From Parelaphostrongylus tenuis (lineage: Eukaryota; Nematoda; Chromadorea; Rhabditida; Metastrongylidae), in the NCBI GenBank assembly GCA_019055375.1, contig JAHQIW010003758.1, forward strand, positions 391,101 to 455,100: DNA of 64,000 nucleotides, read 5' to 3'. The stretch's first letter is position 1, and every line of letters starts with the position of its first letter. The notes beneath the pieces were generated by a model. It worked only from the letters and a program-made list of their open reading frames with translations, made no database searches and was not told the origin of the DNA. A program made the position numbers and the translations under genes. Shown here piece by piece: positions 25,375 through 35,943 of the stretch.

Positions 25375-25598
25375 CTTTAGAGTGCTTTTTGCTGTGCGGA
25401 TCCCAGTACTTCCAGCATTCAATTTGTTTTTTTGTTTTCTTCTCAAAAAGAATATTGGCTGAGGGCGCCTTCCTGCCACCTCGTGAACTGATTGTAACGC
25501 TCCTTAGGGCGTGCGCCATTGACTAACGAAAGTTTTGGAGACGCGATTTAGCCTGCGCGCTCCGCGACGAGCATCATAGCCCTTCGGCGATGTAGGCA
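25375..25598 (-). mobile_element. tRNA-derived SINE, family 1, diverged
   Basis: On the minus strand reads CATCGCCGAAGGGCTATGAT then GCTCGTCGCGGAGCGCGC, with a GAATGCTGGAAGTACTGGGA body. Diverged but recognisable order of head and body. Confidence 0.55.
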
Positions 25599-27999
25599 CA
25601 CATTACATAATTAGCCTTGTATACTAAACCTCTTCAGCGCGTATACTAGTGGTTTATGAGTTGTTCACTAAGATGACCAATCCTTGCATTCCTTTGCGAT
25701 CACTGACTTGTTGCCGGACTTGTGCGTGAGTCCAAATCTCGCCCCTTGAGGCCACTGTATAGGCAAAATATGCACTCAAATATCGACTGGTTGCCTAAGA
25801 GTCGAATATGCACAACGCATTCATAAGGGACTGGGCAACGTCTAATCACATATTTCATCCATCACCAACTCAAAAGAAAATATAGGATTAAATCAAACAA
25901 TTTTTAGAGATCTCCATATACCAAAAGGCATAGTTGTTTCCCTAAAAGTCAGCTCAGTAGTCTATTTCGAATAAGGAGAATGAGTTGCTATAAAAAACAT
26001 GATAAGGATAATTTACGGATATTACAGAAGACTTCGTTTCCTCAAGATATGTCCGTCATCCCGTGGGTGAAAGCCTCATCCAGCTTCATATAGCAGCATT
26101 AACCACTACAAAAAATGCATTCTATGAAAGTCCTCTTCGTCGACATTGTCAGCAATGAGAAACAGAAGTTTCATTGGTGCCCTAAGAAACTCCATGTTTC
26201 ATAATTTTTTTGGCGTGGAAAGGCTTGAGAAATAATCCACCACTCACTTTATTCTTTTCCGTTTCGGAGAAATTCTATAAATTTCATAAGATTGATAAGA
26301 AGTACGATTAAAAACAGAGCAATAATCATCTAATTAGATAATCTTCTGAAGACGGGCTACTACTCTTAGAAAAAAGTTCTCACCTGATTTTGAACATTTA
26401 TTTGTGTCAGTCACTTGATTCGGGAGTGCCTGTGTCGAAATGTGTTTCTAGAATATTGGAAATGAGATGATTAGCAGTAAAACTCGAAAATAAGTATCTG
26501 AATGTAAAGCTTGCAATTTTGATCATTGTCATCGACATCTAATTATTTCCAATTCGGTGACAAGTAACAGTTGCTTACTCTGATAAACATCTACTCTGTT
26601 TTATCACTATCACACTTATTACTATTATTACTGCTTTCAACAGAAAATTTTCAATGCCATTTTTATTACATTCTCTTTAATTCAATTCCATTCTGTTCAA
26701 TTAATCGTTCATTATGACTCAGCGTTCGTCAGAGTCGAAGTATGATTTACTTCACAGAGAAAAACCATCCTTCTATAGGACCACCTCGACTGACAACGAT
26801 TTACTGATAAATATATGGTACTACCAACAAGTTCAACTTAATAGATTGTCGAAGTTCAAGTCAGAGAACTTTATCAAGCCAGTACCATAAGCGAGGAGCA
26901 TTATTACAAGACTCGTAACTTTCACATGATGGCATCCCCCATGCGAGTGCTCTAATATGCGCACTGCTGCTACTGTTTGATCAGGAAGCCAAAAATTCAT
27001 TTCCTATTTCTTACTTTAACGGCAGTGTACGATGTGAATCATGACCGCAAGAATAGTGGAACACAACTTGGCTGAAGCAATGTTGAGAGAAAGGCAAAGC
27101 AAAGACCCCCGTAGTATCGGATAAGCACCCGTTGCTCCGAAAATGCCTACTTGTAAACGGACTTATGATACAAAAACACCAGGTTCCAAATTTAGCTCTG
27201 AGCTCATCACTTTTTCCGGTCCACTGCTGATGTCGATTTTCTTTCACTTACGATTACCTAACTAGCTCTCATCGATCGTAATCAAAAAACATTAATTCAT
27301 GACTGTGAGATATTTCATAAATACCAGCTAGGAGCAATAGAGTGTAACACTACCAATTTAGTGATTTTTTATGGCACGTGTCTCTTCTATGTACGGGGCT
27401 TTCTCTAAGAGCGTTTCTGGCTAAGACGAAAGGCACCGTGCAACTGACAAGCCTGCAAGGCCGGCAAAAGTGCTCACAACAGACCACATGCATGGCTCGA
27501 AAATAATATATGAGGCATATTGAAATTTGAGCCTGCGCTTATGAATACACTCGGAACAAACGGTATTACTGCATGACCTTCTCTATACAGTCACAATCTT
27601 GGCGGCGTTTATACCTGTATATATTAGAAATTTATTTTCACATGTCACCTCAATTATCATCCAGTATTGCGGCGGAGCGTTTTCCATATTTTGTATTCCA
27701 GTGTGTGAAGTACAGTGGGACTGACTACAATCGGTCTACAATGAGCTTCTGTAAATACAATATGCATATGACAGCTTTTCTTGTGATTTGGAACATTGCT
27801 CTGCATAAGCCGTTGAACGCTAAAATGAGACATTTGCCCGACCACTCATTCCTCAACGTCTCTATGTTTTATCAGGCACCCAACTTCAAGAGGTTGGCTC
27901 GGGAATGCAATTTCGCTCTATGAACCCTGTTGGGCTAACAGCCACTGTTAATAAAATACTCTGAAATTCTAGGAAAAAGTAGTAACAGTACTAGATAGG

Positions 28000-28062
28000 A
28001 TGAAACGCGGGTTCGATTCCCGCCGAGGCTGTGTTCTTGCTCACCACTCAATGCTCTTAGGT
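28000..28062 (+). mobile_element. SINE family 3, short 3' fragment
   Basis: GATGAAACGCGGGTTCGATT (B box) then CCGCCGAGGCTGTGTTCTTG and CACCACTCAATGCTCTTAGG. Confidence 0.55.
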
Positions 28063-28889
28063 ATGGAGATTTGTCTAACCCTTACCGGCTGTAGTTTTTT
28101 TCCAGACTTTTAAAAATCACTGAATAGCTGAAATTTTGGAGATTTTAGCAGTATCTTTGCTTTTGAAATGCTCTCTCAGTGAGCCGTGGCAGTAGGAAGA
28201 AATTACATTTTACCTTAGCCGCGCATTATTTGTACAACTGGCGCCTGTCATGGCTTTTCGCCAGGCATTTTGAACATATTCAATAGCTCAAAAAACAATG
28301 GTTTTGAGGCAGGTTTGATTTTTCAAAAATGCCTTCATATGCTGCAAAAGCTAAAGGAATACTAAGTTTTTGTTTTCGGAGATATATGCACCAAAACCAT
28401 ACGAGAGCGTAAAGGAATTCACAATCTATAAGAATATCGAGAGAATGTCAAAATTTTTTGAAAAAATCTCCAAATAAATAACGACAATTGCTTTGTGTTC
28501 AGCAATTTGAACTAACATTTGTTATGGTCTAGTTTTCGTTACTTATTCGGTAGTTTTTTATGAAAGTTTTTAGGTTTTTCTTGCAAGAATTGTAGAACAG
28601 ATTTTGTTTCATCGTCCTACAGGTATTGAATCCTGTTGAACTAGGAACAGCACTGAAATCGCTATTTTTCAAGCTAACGAATGGTTACTAAAACATCAAT
28701 AGAAAATTTGAGTTCAGTTGAAAAGGCTCATAAATGATCATGTTATAAATTTGGTATAAGTGATTCCCAGAAGGTTATCAAAAAAGGAAAGCGCTTGAAA
28801 TTTCTGAGGTTTCTTCCAGTTATTTCCGCAGAGACTGACCAACGAAATATAGAAAATTTTTTTCATTGAGCCACTTCAAGCGATGTATG

Positions 28890-29000
28890 ATGTTGTGAAT
28901 ATATCCATTGATGCAGGGAGAGAATGAGGTGTCGAGTCCCGACTGGCGCGAAAATTTTGCACATCACTCTACATCAATGGTTATATTTGAAAATATCAAA
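28890..29000 (+). mobile_element. tRNA-derived SINE, family 4, fragment
   Basis: GAGGTGTCGAGTCCCGACTG (B box) and TTTTGCACATCACTCTACAT tail. Confidence 0.5.
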
Positions 29001-30458
29001 TCTATGTCATCGAACATCACAACGGGTTAGGGATAATTGTTATGAGAATACTCACCTCGTGAGCGCTTATTGTTAGCGAGTTGTCATCGATACGGCCGGA
29101 TCATCTGAAAGCAGTCTAATGACTATTCACCTATAGCTACTTCATCAAGTAGAAATTTATCGGCGATTCATAGCAATAACATTATTAAGCGTTTTGAGAA
29201 GGATTTATCGAATTCCGCATGAAATGCAACACTTCGGAGTGAGATGTTTGTACTATAAATTTATGAGAGCCATCATTTTCTACCTTAAGCTCCGAATATC
29301 CATGCTAAGTTAATTTTATTTTCTTTTCGAATTGTCAGACGCCCAAATGTGGCTTGATGGTGTCGAACAGCAGAGCCAAACCTTCATGACTGCCGGATAA
29401 ATGATTGCGCAGTATATTTTGCGGAACGAAGACTAATATCGCGGCGATTTCACCTTAGTCAGAGCCGCTAAACTACTTATTTGAAAGAGTACAGCTACTC
29501 GCCGCCACACACTTTTTCACAATAAGTTAAGCTCCCTCAAGCTTTATAGAAAAAAAGGACAGTTTCTGAGACTATTTTCTTTCTTCATGCCAGAGTTCAA
29601 TGAAAGTCGACTTTTTTAACCTAACTACTGTTACAGTATGAAAAATAGTTCCCTAACAATGCAATTTTCAAGGGGTCGCCTGTAGGTATAAAGAAACACT
29701 GAAAATAAGTGGTTTTAGAAATGTGTAAAGTGATATTCATTAATGCAAAGTTTCATAGAGGGTCGGTCTTTCGAAATACATTAAATTATGCGATACTAAT
29801 CATAGCTATGTGCAATGTAAAATCGAATCACTCATACAATACACTCAACATTTTGTTACTGAGATGCTTTTTCATTGTATTTTATGGGAAAACACTAGGA
29901 AATTAGATATAGGTCTAAGCTTACTGGTGCAATGATAAAGTGTGAAAGAATAACAATGGAATGTTAATGATAAAATGATGAATAATTGGGCATCAAACAA
30001 ATGACCGTCAAGGTTAAACTGATGCGTACTCAAAACCTCAAAGAATACAAAAAAAAATGGAACTGGAGAATGGAAGGAGACAGACATTGTGATAGAAACA
30101 CATTCGCAACTTTATCGAAAAACTGGCTCTGTGACTCATAGCTCATCTGATGCGTTAATAGAAGTAAACCAGAACTAACTGATTGTAACTGGTGTCGATG
30201 GCAGAAGAAATACAAATGTCATTGCTGTTTCAGCAAAAATCGCCATACTTCCGTGATGTCCGATCGTCAAACGGAATCCCTTTCTGAATTGCGTCACCAA
30301 AAAGCATACAGATTACTTCTCCGAAGCGACCACTCTCGGCACTGGGCGAAAAGTATCACGGCTTTGCCATGAAATACCAACGCTGATGATTCCGCAAAAA
30401 ATCATCCACACTGGAAAATTGGCACTATAACGTTCATATAATTCGTTGGTTTCCCCAG

Positions 30459-30586
30459 TATCATCTATTCTCAATCGCCAACTTGGAGCAGTTGTGAACT
30501 ATTTGGACAAGACGTTATCGGTGATCGTGATTCGTAATGGAAAGCCATTCCATACATTCGTTGCCGGAGACTTCAGTGGCAAAAAG
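30459..30586 (+). CDS. Exon-like open segment A, unassigned
   Basis: Acceptor TTTCCCCAG at 30458 and donor AAAAAG/GTAAGC after 30586 bound an open frame containing LNRQLGAVVNYLDKTLSV and NGKPFHTFVAGDFSGKK. The last piece is faintly like the VVGDFNAK motif of LINE endonucleases, but a host exon is equally possible. Confidence 0.3.
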
Positions 30587-31236
30587 GTAAGCGTCTATGT
30601 TAATGTGAATATATGATTGAAACGGGCTGTAGGAAACCGAAAAGAATACAGCAGTAGTCCTGGCCAACCTTTACTAGTAAAGGAATCTCCTTCTAAAAGT
30701 ACTTTGCCACAGGAAAGAATAGTGTTATATGATGTGGAAACAGCATTCTTATACAGTTTATGCGAAAATTAATCACACGCCTGTAGAAAAGAGATGCCCT
30801 TTCTGTAATATTATCCCAGTTCAATTTCTCAGTACCGGATTGATCACTGGCTCATCAGCATAAAGATTCTATCCACTCGTCAAATTGAGCTAATGGTTTA
30901 GCCCATGGATAGATACAACTCGATTGTATCTAACATATTCTGAATGGAATCTGTTCCCAACAGTTTTTGAGAACAGAGAGAGAAGTTCGACCGAGAACTG
31001 CTAGTTTATAGCAAAAGGCAAATCCACTCCACGTCGCAGAATGTTCTCAAGAAACTCTAACTACCAGTGTCCATTAACTACAAAAGTTAGATTGAGGTTT
31101 CACTGTATAAAAACTCCTGTCGTCATCCCTAAACAAAGGGGGAACTGTGCATTTGATAAAAAGCGAGCGATTTATTGAAGAATTTGTGTATTCTACAGAA
31201 CAGACATCAGTTCTTGGAAGAAAAAATTTTATTCAG

Positions 31237-31436
31237 GCACCCACCTTTGCAATGACATTCAAGAAGGATGGAAACCGAATCTTTATTCAAGCCTGATAAT
31301 CCGTATTAACTGTGGCTACAATAAATACCACTTGGAAAAGATCTGTCAACACGAAAAGTTCGTTTACGATGAGACTGGTTTGATAAACACATATCGCTTT
31401 TATATCGAATGTTTTGCCTACTACTCGGCAATTCAG
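31237..31436 (+). CDS. Exon-like open segment B, unassigned
   Basis: Acceptor TTATTCAG and donor CAG/GTATGT bound 66 open codons: HLCNDIQEGWKPNLYSSL, RINCGYNKYHLEKICQHEKF and YRFYIECFAYYSAIQ. Four Cys and many aromatic residues look protein-like. Its phase does not join segment A directly, so an intermediate exon would be needed. Confidence 0.35.
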
Positions 31437-32589
31437 GTATGTGATTGAAACGCAAACCTCTTATAATATTAGGAAATAAGAAATTCAGTCCAAATACTTT
31501 TGAAACAGTTGTAAAACCTGGCGCGAAGAAATTTCACTGCATGTTTTGCCAGTGCAATGCTCTTTTATTAAGAGTGACCAAACAGAGGTAAAATTACCAT
31601 CATCTTTCTTCTATTGATCATAGGAGAGCACCACGTCGCACTCAATCATCTTGAACTAGTTTGTGAATGAAATGTTGTACGTACATAGGAAAAAACTCTA
31701 TATTTCACCGTTCTATGCTCTTATGACTATATAATCAAGAATGATAACGATATGTAAAAACTCGGACCCCAGGCGGGAGTTGGAACCTGGGTTTCACACT
31801 CACCGGTGAATCATTACCATAGCCCTCAATTCTTACCACTCCTTTTGCGATTTAAGAATTAACAAAGCTACTAGCAATCAACTGTCAATATTGTTAGCAT
31901 GCGCTCACGGTAAGGGTGAACGCTGGTTCACCTCCTCTTTGAGGTTGCGAGTTTCGTATACCAATCACCATTTTTCAAACAAATGTAGTTCACCTTTCCT
32001 CATTAGGGTCTACGCTGCGAAGCATACCTTAAATGAATATGCAAATAGAGGGAAAGTAACAACATGGCCCACTTTCCTACGCTGCTTAATGGTGCCCTGA
32101 TGCTAGATATATATATATATATCTATATAGATATAGATATAGATATAGATATATATATATATAATTGTGTGAAAAAGCAACATGCGTGATCTGAGAAGTC
32201 TTCATCTGATAAAGCTTTGTGGCTGATTTGTTCAGCTCCAGAGAAAGCATTTATGGCTGAACTACCGTTTTTCAATGTCCTGATTTCGTGATAGCATGGG
32301 CAATTGAATAGTTGACTCCAATTGGCTTCAACTTTCAAGGCACGTTTCCACTATTATAATTAGCAGTATTAAAAAAATCGTAGAGAATGCCTGAAACTTT
32401 AGAACATAGGGCATAATAACTTTTTTATGATGTGCATTCAATTTCATGGAAGCTTCGCATGCGTCCATATTCGTGACACTTTTGTGGATGTCGTAGTCGA
32501 ACGTCATTAAAAATGTGTTTTTTGTTGTATTTTGAGACCAAGTCAAACAAACTAATTGAACAGTTGAAAAAGTGAGTGTTGAGCGCTAA
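31437..32589. other. Intergenic, possible further exon fragments and microsatellite
   Basis: 31.51-31.59 kb is open in two frames behind an AAACAG acceptor but neither joins segment B in phase. A tRNA-like B-box complement (GGGAGTTGGAACCTGGG) is at 31.77 kb. Microsatellite at 32106. Confidence 0.45.
32106..32163. repeat. (AT)n/(GATATA)n microsatellite
   Basis: TA dinucleotides flank a block of GATATA hexamers; nearly symmetrical, so able to form a hairpin. Confidence 0.9.
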
Positions 32590-32712
32590 TGTACCTCGGT
32601 GGTGTAGAGGTAACACGCGTTTCCGGTACGGACGAAGCGGCGTGGTCGACTAGCGTCTGAGGTCGCGTTTTTGCCCACCAATGCTGTCAAGCACATCAGG
32701 AACATCATAACA
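32590..32712 (+). mobile_element. tRNA-derived SINE, family 3, tRNA-like part
   Basis: ACCTCGGTGGTGTAGAGGTA then AGCGTCTGAGGTCGCGTTTT and a CACCAATGCTGTCAAG end. Tandem to the next copy. Confidence 0.6.
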
Positions 32713-32990
32713 CTGCAAAAAATGCAGTAAAAAATACTAGAAATTTCGAGTATTAGTTATTACAATGGCGTCAGCCCAACTGGGTTTATAAAGCGAAACC
32801 TCACACCCGACCAATCATGTTAAAGGTTGGTGGCAAGACAGTTAACACTGGGATGTTAGGTGGTGGCGCCAATGTACTTGGTGGTGTAGTAGTAGCACGT
32901 GTTCCCGGTATGGATGAAAACGCGGGTTTGTCTCCTATCCGAGGTCGTATTTTGCTCATCCATTCAATTCTCCATTTGATTTAGTTTAAG
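32713..32990 (+). mobile_element. tRNA-derived SINE, family 3
   Basis: Begins near ATAACACTGCAAAAAATGCAG, runs through AGCCCAACTGGGTTTATAAA and CCAATCATGTTAAAGGTTGG, then a tRNA-like part TTGGTGGTGTAGTAGTAGCA (A box) and CTATCCGAGGTCGTATTTTGC, ending near CATTCAATTCTCC. A partial copy of the tRNA-like part lies immediately upstream (32590-32712). Confidence 0.7.
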
Positions 32991-33194
32991 AACGAAAGCG
33001 ATACATCAGACTCCGTTGTAGTAACATAGACTTTCCAAGCTTGGCTCAGCTTCTGGTTTGGTTAATCCCCCTAGAAAGTCCGCACTAGCGCCTTCTTTCA
33101 GGAAGGTTTTCAAATAGTTGTGTGCAGGACTAATCGCGCCAACATATTCAAATGCACGTTGTTGGCGGTAATGGATTGTAATCGGTCCTTGTCG

Positions 33195-33698
33195 TCATTG
33201 GGTGTCCATCTCCCTAAGAAAGCACTCAAAACCAGCATCGTGCTTTACTCTGGCGCTTGACGACGAGCGCCGATGATATTCCCACTCTTCTGAACAAGGT
33301 TCAATGTCCAAGTTAGAATCGTCAAAAGTAAATGCTTTTCTCCGTTTCTTTTGCGTAAGTATGAAGGATTGACAATGCTTTGAACGAAAGCCATTATACA
33401 AAAAGGTAGAGCAAACTTTACACACCAACTGATTTGTAGATCGCTGATGTAAAATTATGTCAAATAAATGGAACTTTTGTTCTTTAAATAATGGGGGCTT
33501 TGTAAGAGCTTCAATGCATTTAGAATAATTCATTTTCACATAGATGGAGTTATTGATAGAAACGATGAAAACATAAGGTTTTTTTGTCACACTAATTGCA
33601 TTCATTCTGATCTTACTAGCCCATCCACGATCCATCACATTGATGGTGGACAAGCCATTACTCAAATCCTGTCCCGTGAACGCGATTCTCTTGTGCAT
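33195..33698 (-). CDS. Unassigned 167-codon ORF
   Basis: Longest uninterrupted frame of the window, ATG to TGA. Not recognised. It has a CKVCS pair (about residue 94), a basic KKRRK patch followed by acidic DDSNLDIEP, and EEWEYHRRSSSSARVK near the end. No signal peptide or membrane segment is obvious. Family-3 SINEs lie within 150 nt upstream and 200 nt downstream. No promoter, splice site or poly-A signal stands out. It could be a decayed gene exon or an unknown transposon product; chance is possible. Confidence 0.3.
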   Translation of the reverse strand: MHKRIAFTGQDLSNGLSTINVMDRGWASKIRMNAISVTKKPYVFIVSINNSIYVKMNYSKCIEALTKPPLFKEQKFHLFDIILHQRSTNQLVCKVCSTFLYNGFRSKHCQSFILTQKKRRKAFTFDDSNLDIEPCSEEWEYHRRSSSSARVKHDAGFECFLREMDTQ

Positions 33699-33835
33699 CA
33701 GATCAGTATTTATCTAGCAGTTAGTATGAAAAACTCTAAGTTTCTCCAGTACTTTCACGTCACAATACGAAGCGACTACCCACTTTTCTAAGGAAATATT
33801 ACTCATATTCCGAATTTTCAATAATTTACTGCATT

Positions 33836-34115
33836 TTGTCGCAGTGTTATGATCAATCATGCATTCCAAAGAGAATTGAGTGGTGAGCAAAAACACGGCC
33901 TCAACTGGGTTCATAAAGCCAAATCACATACCCGACCAAACCTGTTTAAGGTCGGTGGCTGATAGCTGACACAGAGATGTTGAAGAATGAGTGGTGGAAA
34001 AAATGTGCCTTGGTGGTGTAGTAGTTAAGCACGCGTCCCGGAATAGGATGAAACGCGAGTTCGATTGCCGCCGAGGTCGTGTTTTTGCTCGCACTCAATT
34101 CTCTTAGGAATATAG
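33836..34115 (+). mobile_element. tRNA-derived SINE, family 3, with an inverted 5' fragment
   Basis: 34005-34115 holds the clearest pol III boxes of the family: CCTTGGTGGTGTAGTAGTTA and GCGAGTTCGATTGCCGCCGA, ending CACTCAATTCTCTTAGG. The first ~65 nt (GCAGTGTTATGATC ... GAGAATTGAGTGGTGAGCAA) are the family's 3' end in reverse, so the copy is a head-to-tail inversion chimera. Confidence 0.7.
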
Positions 34116-35787
34116 GAAAATGATGCTTTTTCCAAATTTATTCGTTTTGATAGCATACCGTTTTTGTTCAAACACTTCGATCATGATTCTTTACTCCACG
34201 ATCAGCTCTCAAGAACACCGCGAAATAACTTTGAGAAAACTTCCATAGGACGCATAGGATTGTTAAGGACACAAAAAAATCTCTAAAAATCTTCTATACA
34301 CCAATGATAAATGAAACATACTATTGATTGAATTATTGAAATTTGTTCAGAATGCTTTGACAGCTAAACGCTCTGAAGTTTCAAATCCCGTTACATGGAT
34401 AACAACTTTTGCCTCAAAATCCTTACCCTATAGTCTCTGTGCTGTATGCGCGCCCTTTGGGGCATCTGTACTGATTCCAAAATCACCTTTTAGGTGATTT
34501 TTTGGAGGGACGGGGAGTGATTTACCTTCCTTGCCGATGTACTCATACCCTTTACAAGAGGTTAAAGTGAGGAGTACCTAAGGAATATCGCTTTTTTTCC
34601 TGACAACACCAATCATCAAGTGCTGATTTCTTGGACATTGCCTCCTGTAGATCCCAAGTGCAAGATATTGCCTCGTATCTCAAGGCGTCTAGGAAACTGC
34701 TGATCAGTAGCATCTACAGAGGAGTCAACAACATAGCTTAGTTTGCTTCGACTATTGGCGAGTCTATTTAGCGCTATTATTGCACGTTCAGTAGTCTTAG
34801 ATACTCGTTGAAGAAATAATTACGGGCTGCACACTATGGTCGATTAAAGATTAAATTTATGCGGATATTATTCTAGTAACAAATCATCAAAACAATAGCC
34901 ATAGAAACTGCACAGAACACGATTGCCCCAAGAAGAGATTCAATTTATCGGATAGAGAAACGAAACTTTGAAAAGACTGTTGAAATACAAAATTACGTAA
35001 TGTGTAGGACAAATAATTAGGAAACTGAAGGCACAGATCCTCAGAGAAATTTTAGAGAATAAATATAGAGAAAATCTTTGACATAGCATTGGAATTTCAA
35101 GAAAGATATGAGAAATTCGTGATAGCTTTTCAAGTAGTCTTCCTGGAAATAGATTCGTGCACTTTTACGTGCACGTTTGTAACACACAAGGCTTCTTTAT
35201 TCTAACGTATCAATATTATATGTTATAACTATGTTTCCAGGAATACTGAGTAATATCTGTAAATCAGAATCCTAGGCGGGGGTTGACTCCGCGTTTCAAC
35301 CTAACCGGGTGTGCAGCTGTTCAGCACGAATTGGCATCCAAAGAAAGGTGCCTAAGTTCCCAATGTCGCAAATCTTACTTAAAAAACGATTTCGCTGCTA
35401 TTTTGAAAATATCAAATATCACAACGCTTATTTTGAAAGATCTGAAAATAAGGTGAACCAAAAGCGTTGTGGAAATTGATGAATAAATTATAAATTTCTG
35501 GTGATTAGGCTTTTCTAATGATTGAAGAGGGCTAGTCAGTCATACCGCATTACAAAAACAGCAATAAAAGAAGTGCATCCATTGTTGACAATAATGCAGT
35601 AACAAAAGAAAAAAAAACGCCATTTTCTAACCAACTGATGAACGAGCAATTACACTACAGCTTGTCCAGTATGCCAGCTAGTGGGTATTCAAATAAATTA
35701 TTACTGTCAAAGAAATCTGCTAGAATTGCAAGTTCAAATGAAGCTGAGTCGTATTTTTATGGGTTTTGTAGTCCACCCGCCGATGAC
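34116..35787. other. Region downstream of GGT-A
   Basis: No gene recognised. A tRNA-like fragment (CTAGGCGGGGGTTGACTCC) is at 35.27 kb. GGT-A 3' UTR should lie just left of 35788 but its end is not visible. Confidence 0.5.
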
Positions 35788-35943
35788 TTAATATCCTGAA
35801 GGCATCTGATTGGTTCTCCTCCTAAAATCACCACATGCACGGATTCCATCAGAATCTACTGTTATTCCTTGCACGATTCCCACGAATCCGCTTGTGTTAC
35901 GAAATCTTTGGCCAAATTGCGTCTGTAGAATGTTCTTCAGTTC
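35788..35943 (-). CDS. ggt: GGT-A exon 16: C-terminal exon with stop
   Basis: Fifty-one codons and TAA, ending [11 protein letters not shown]. The Pro-x-Gly-Tyr ending is the usual end of eukaryotic GGT small subunits. Preceded by acceptor TTCCAG. No clear AATAAA could be tied to it with certainty. Confidence 0.9.
   Translation of the reverse strand, partial: ELKNILQTQFGQRFRNTSGFVGIVQGITVDSDGIRACGDFRRRTNQMPSGY

Larger units (their letters stand above)
25599..30458. other. Intergenic, no gene recognised
   Basis: A diverged foldback-family relative near 27.40-27.50 kb and SINE fragments at 28.0 and 28.9 kb. The 116-codon ORF at 27573 shows no motif and no splice context that I trust. Confidence 0.5.

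Noticed and set aside
34005..34085. tRNA-like sequences with A and B boxes as functional tRNA genes
   Set aside because: No full cloverleaf with a paired acceptor stem; the same sequences recur with a common non-tRNA tail, so they are SINE heads.
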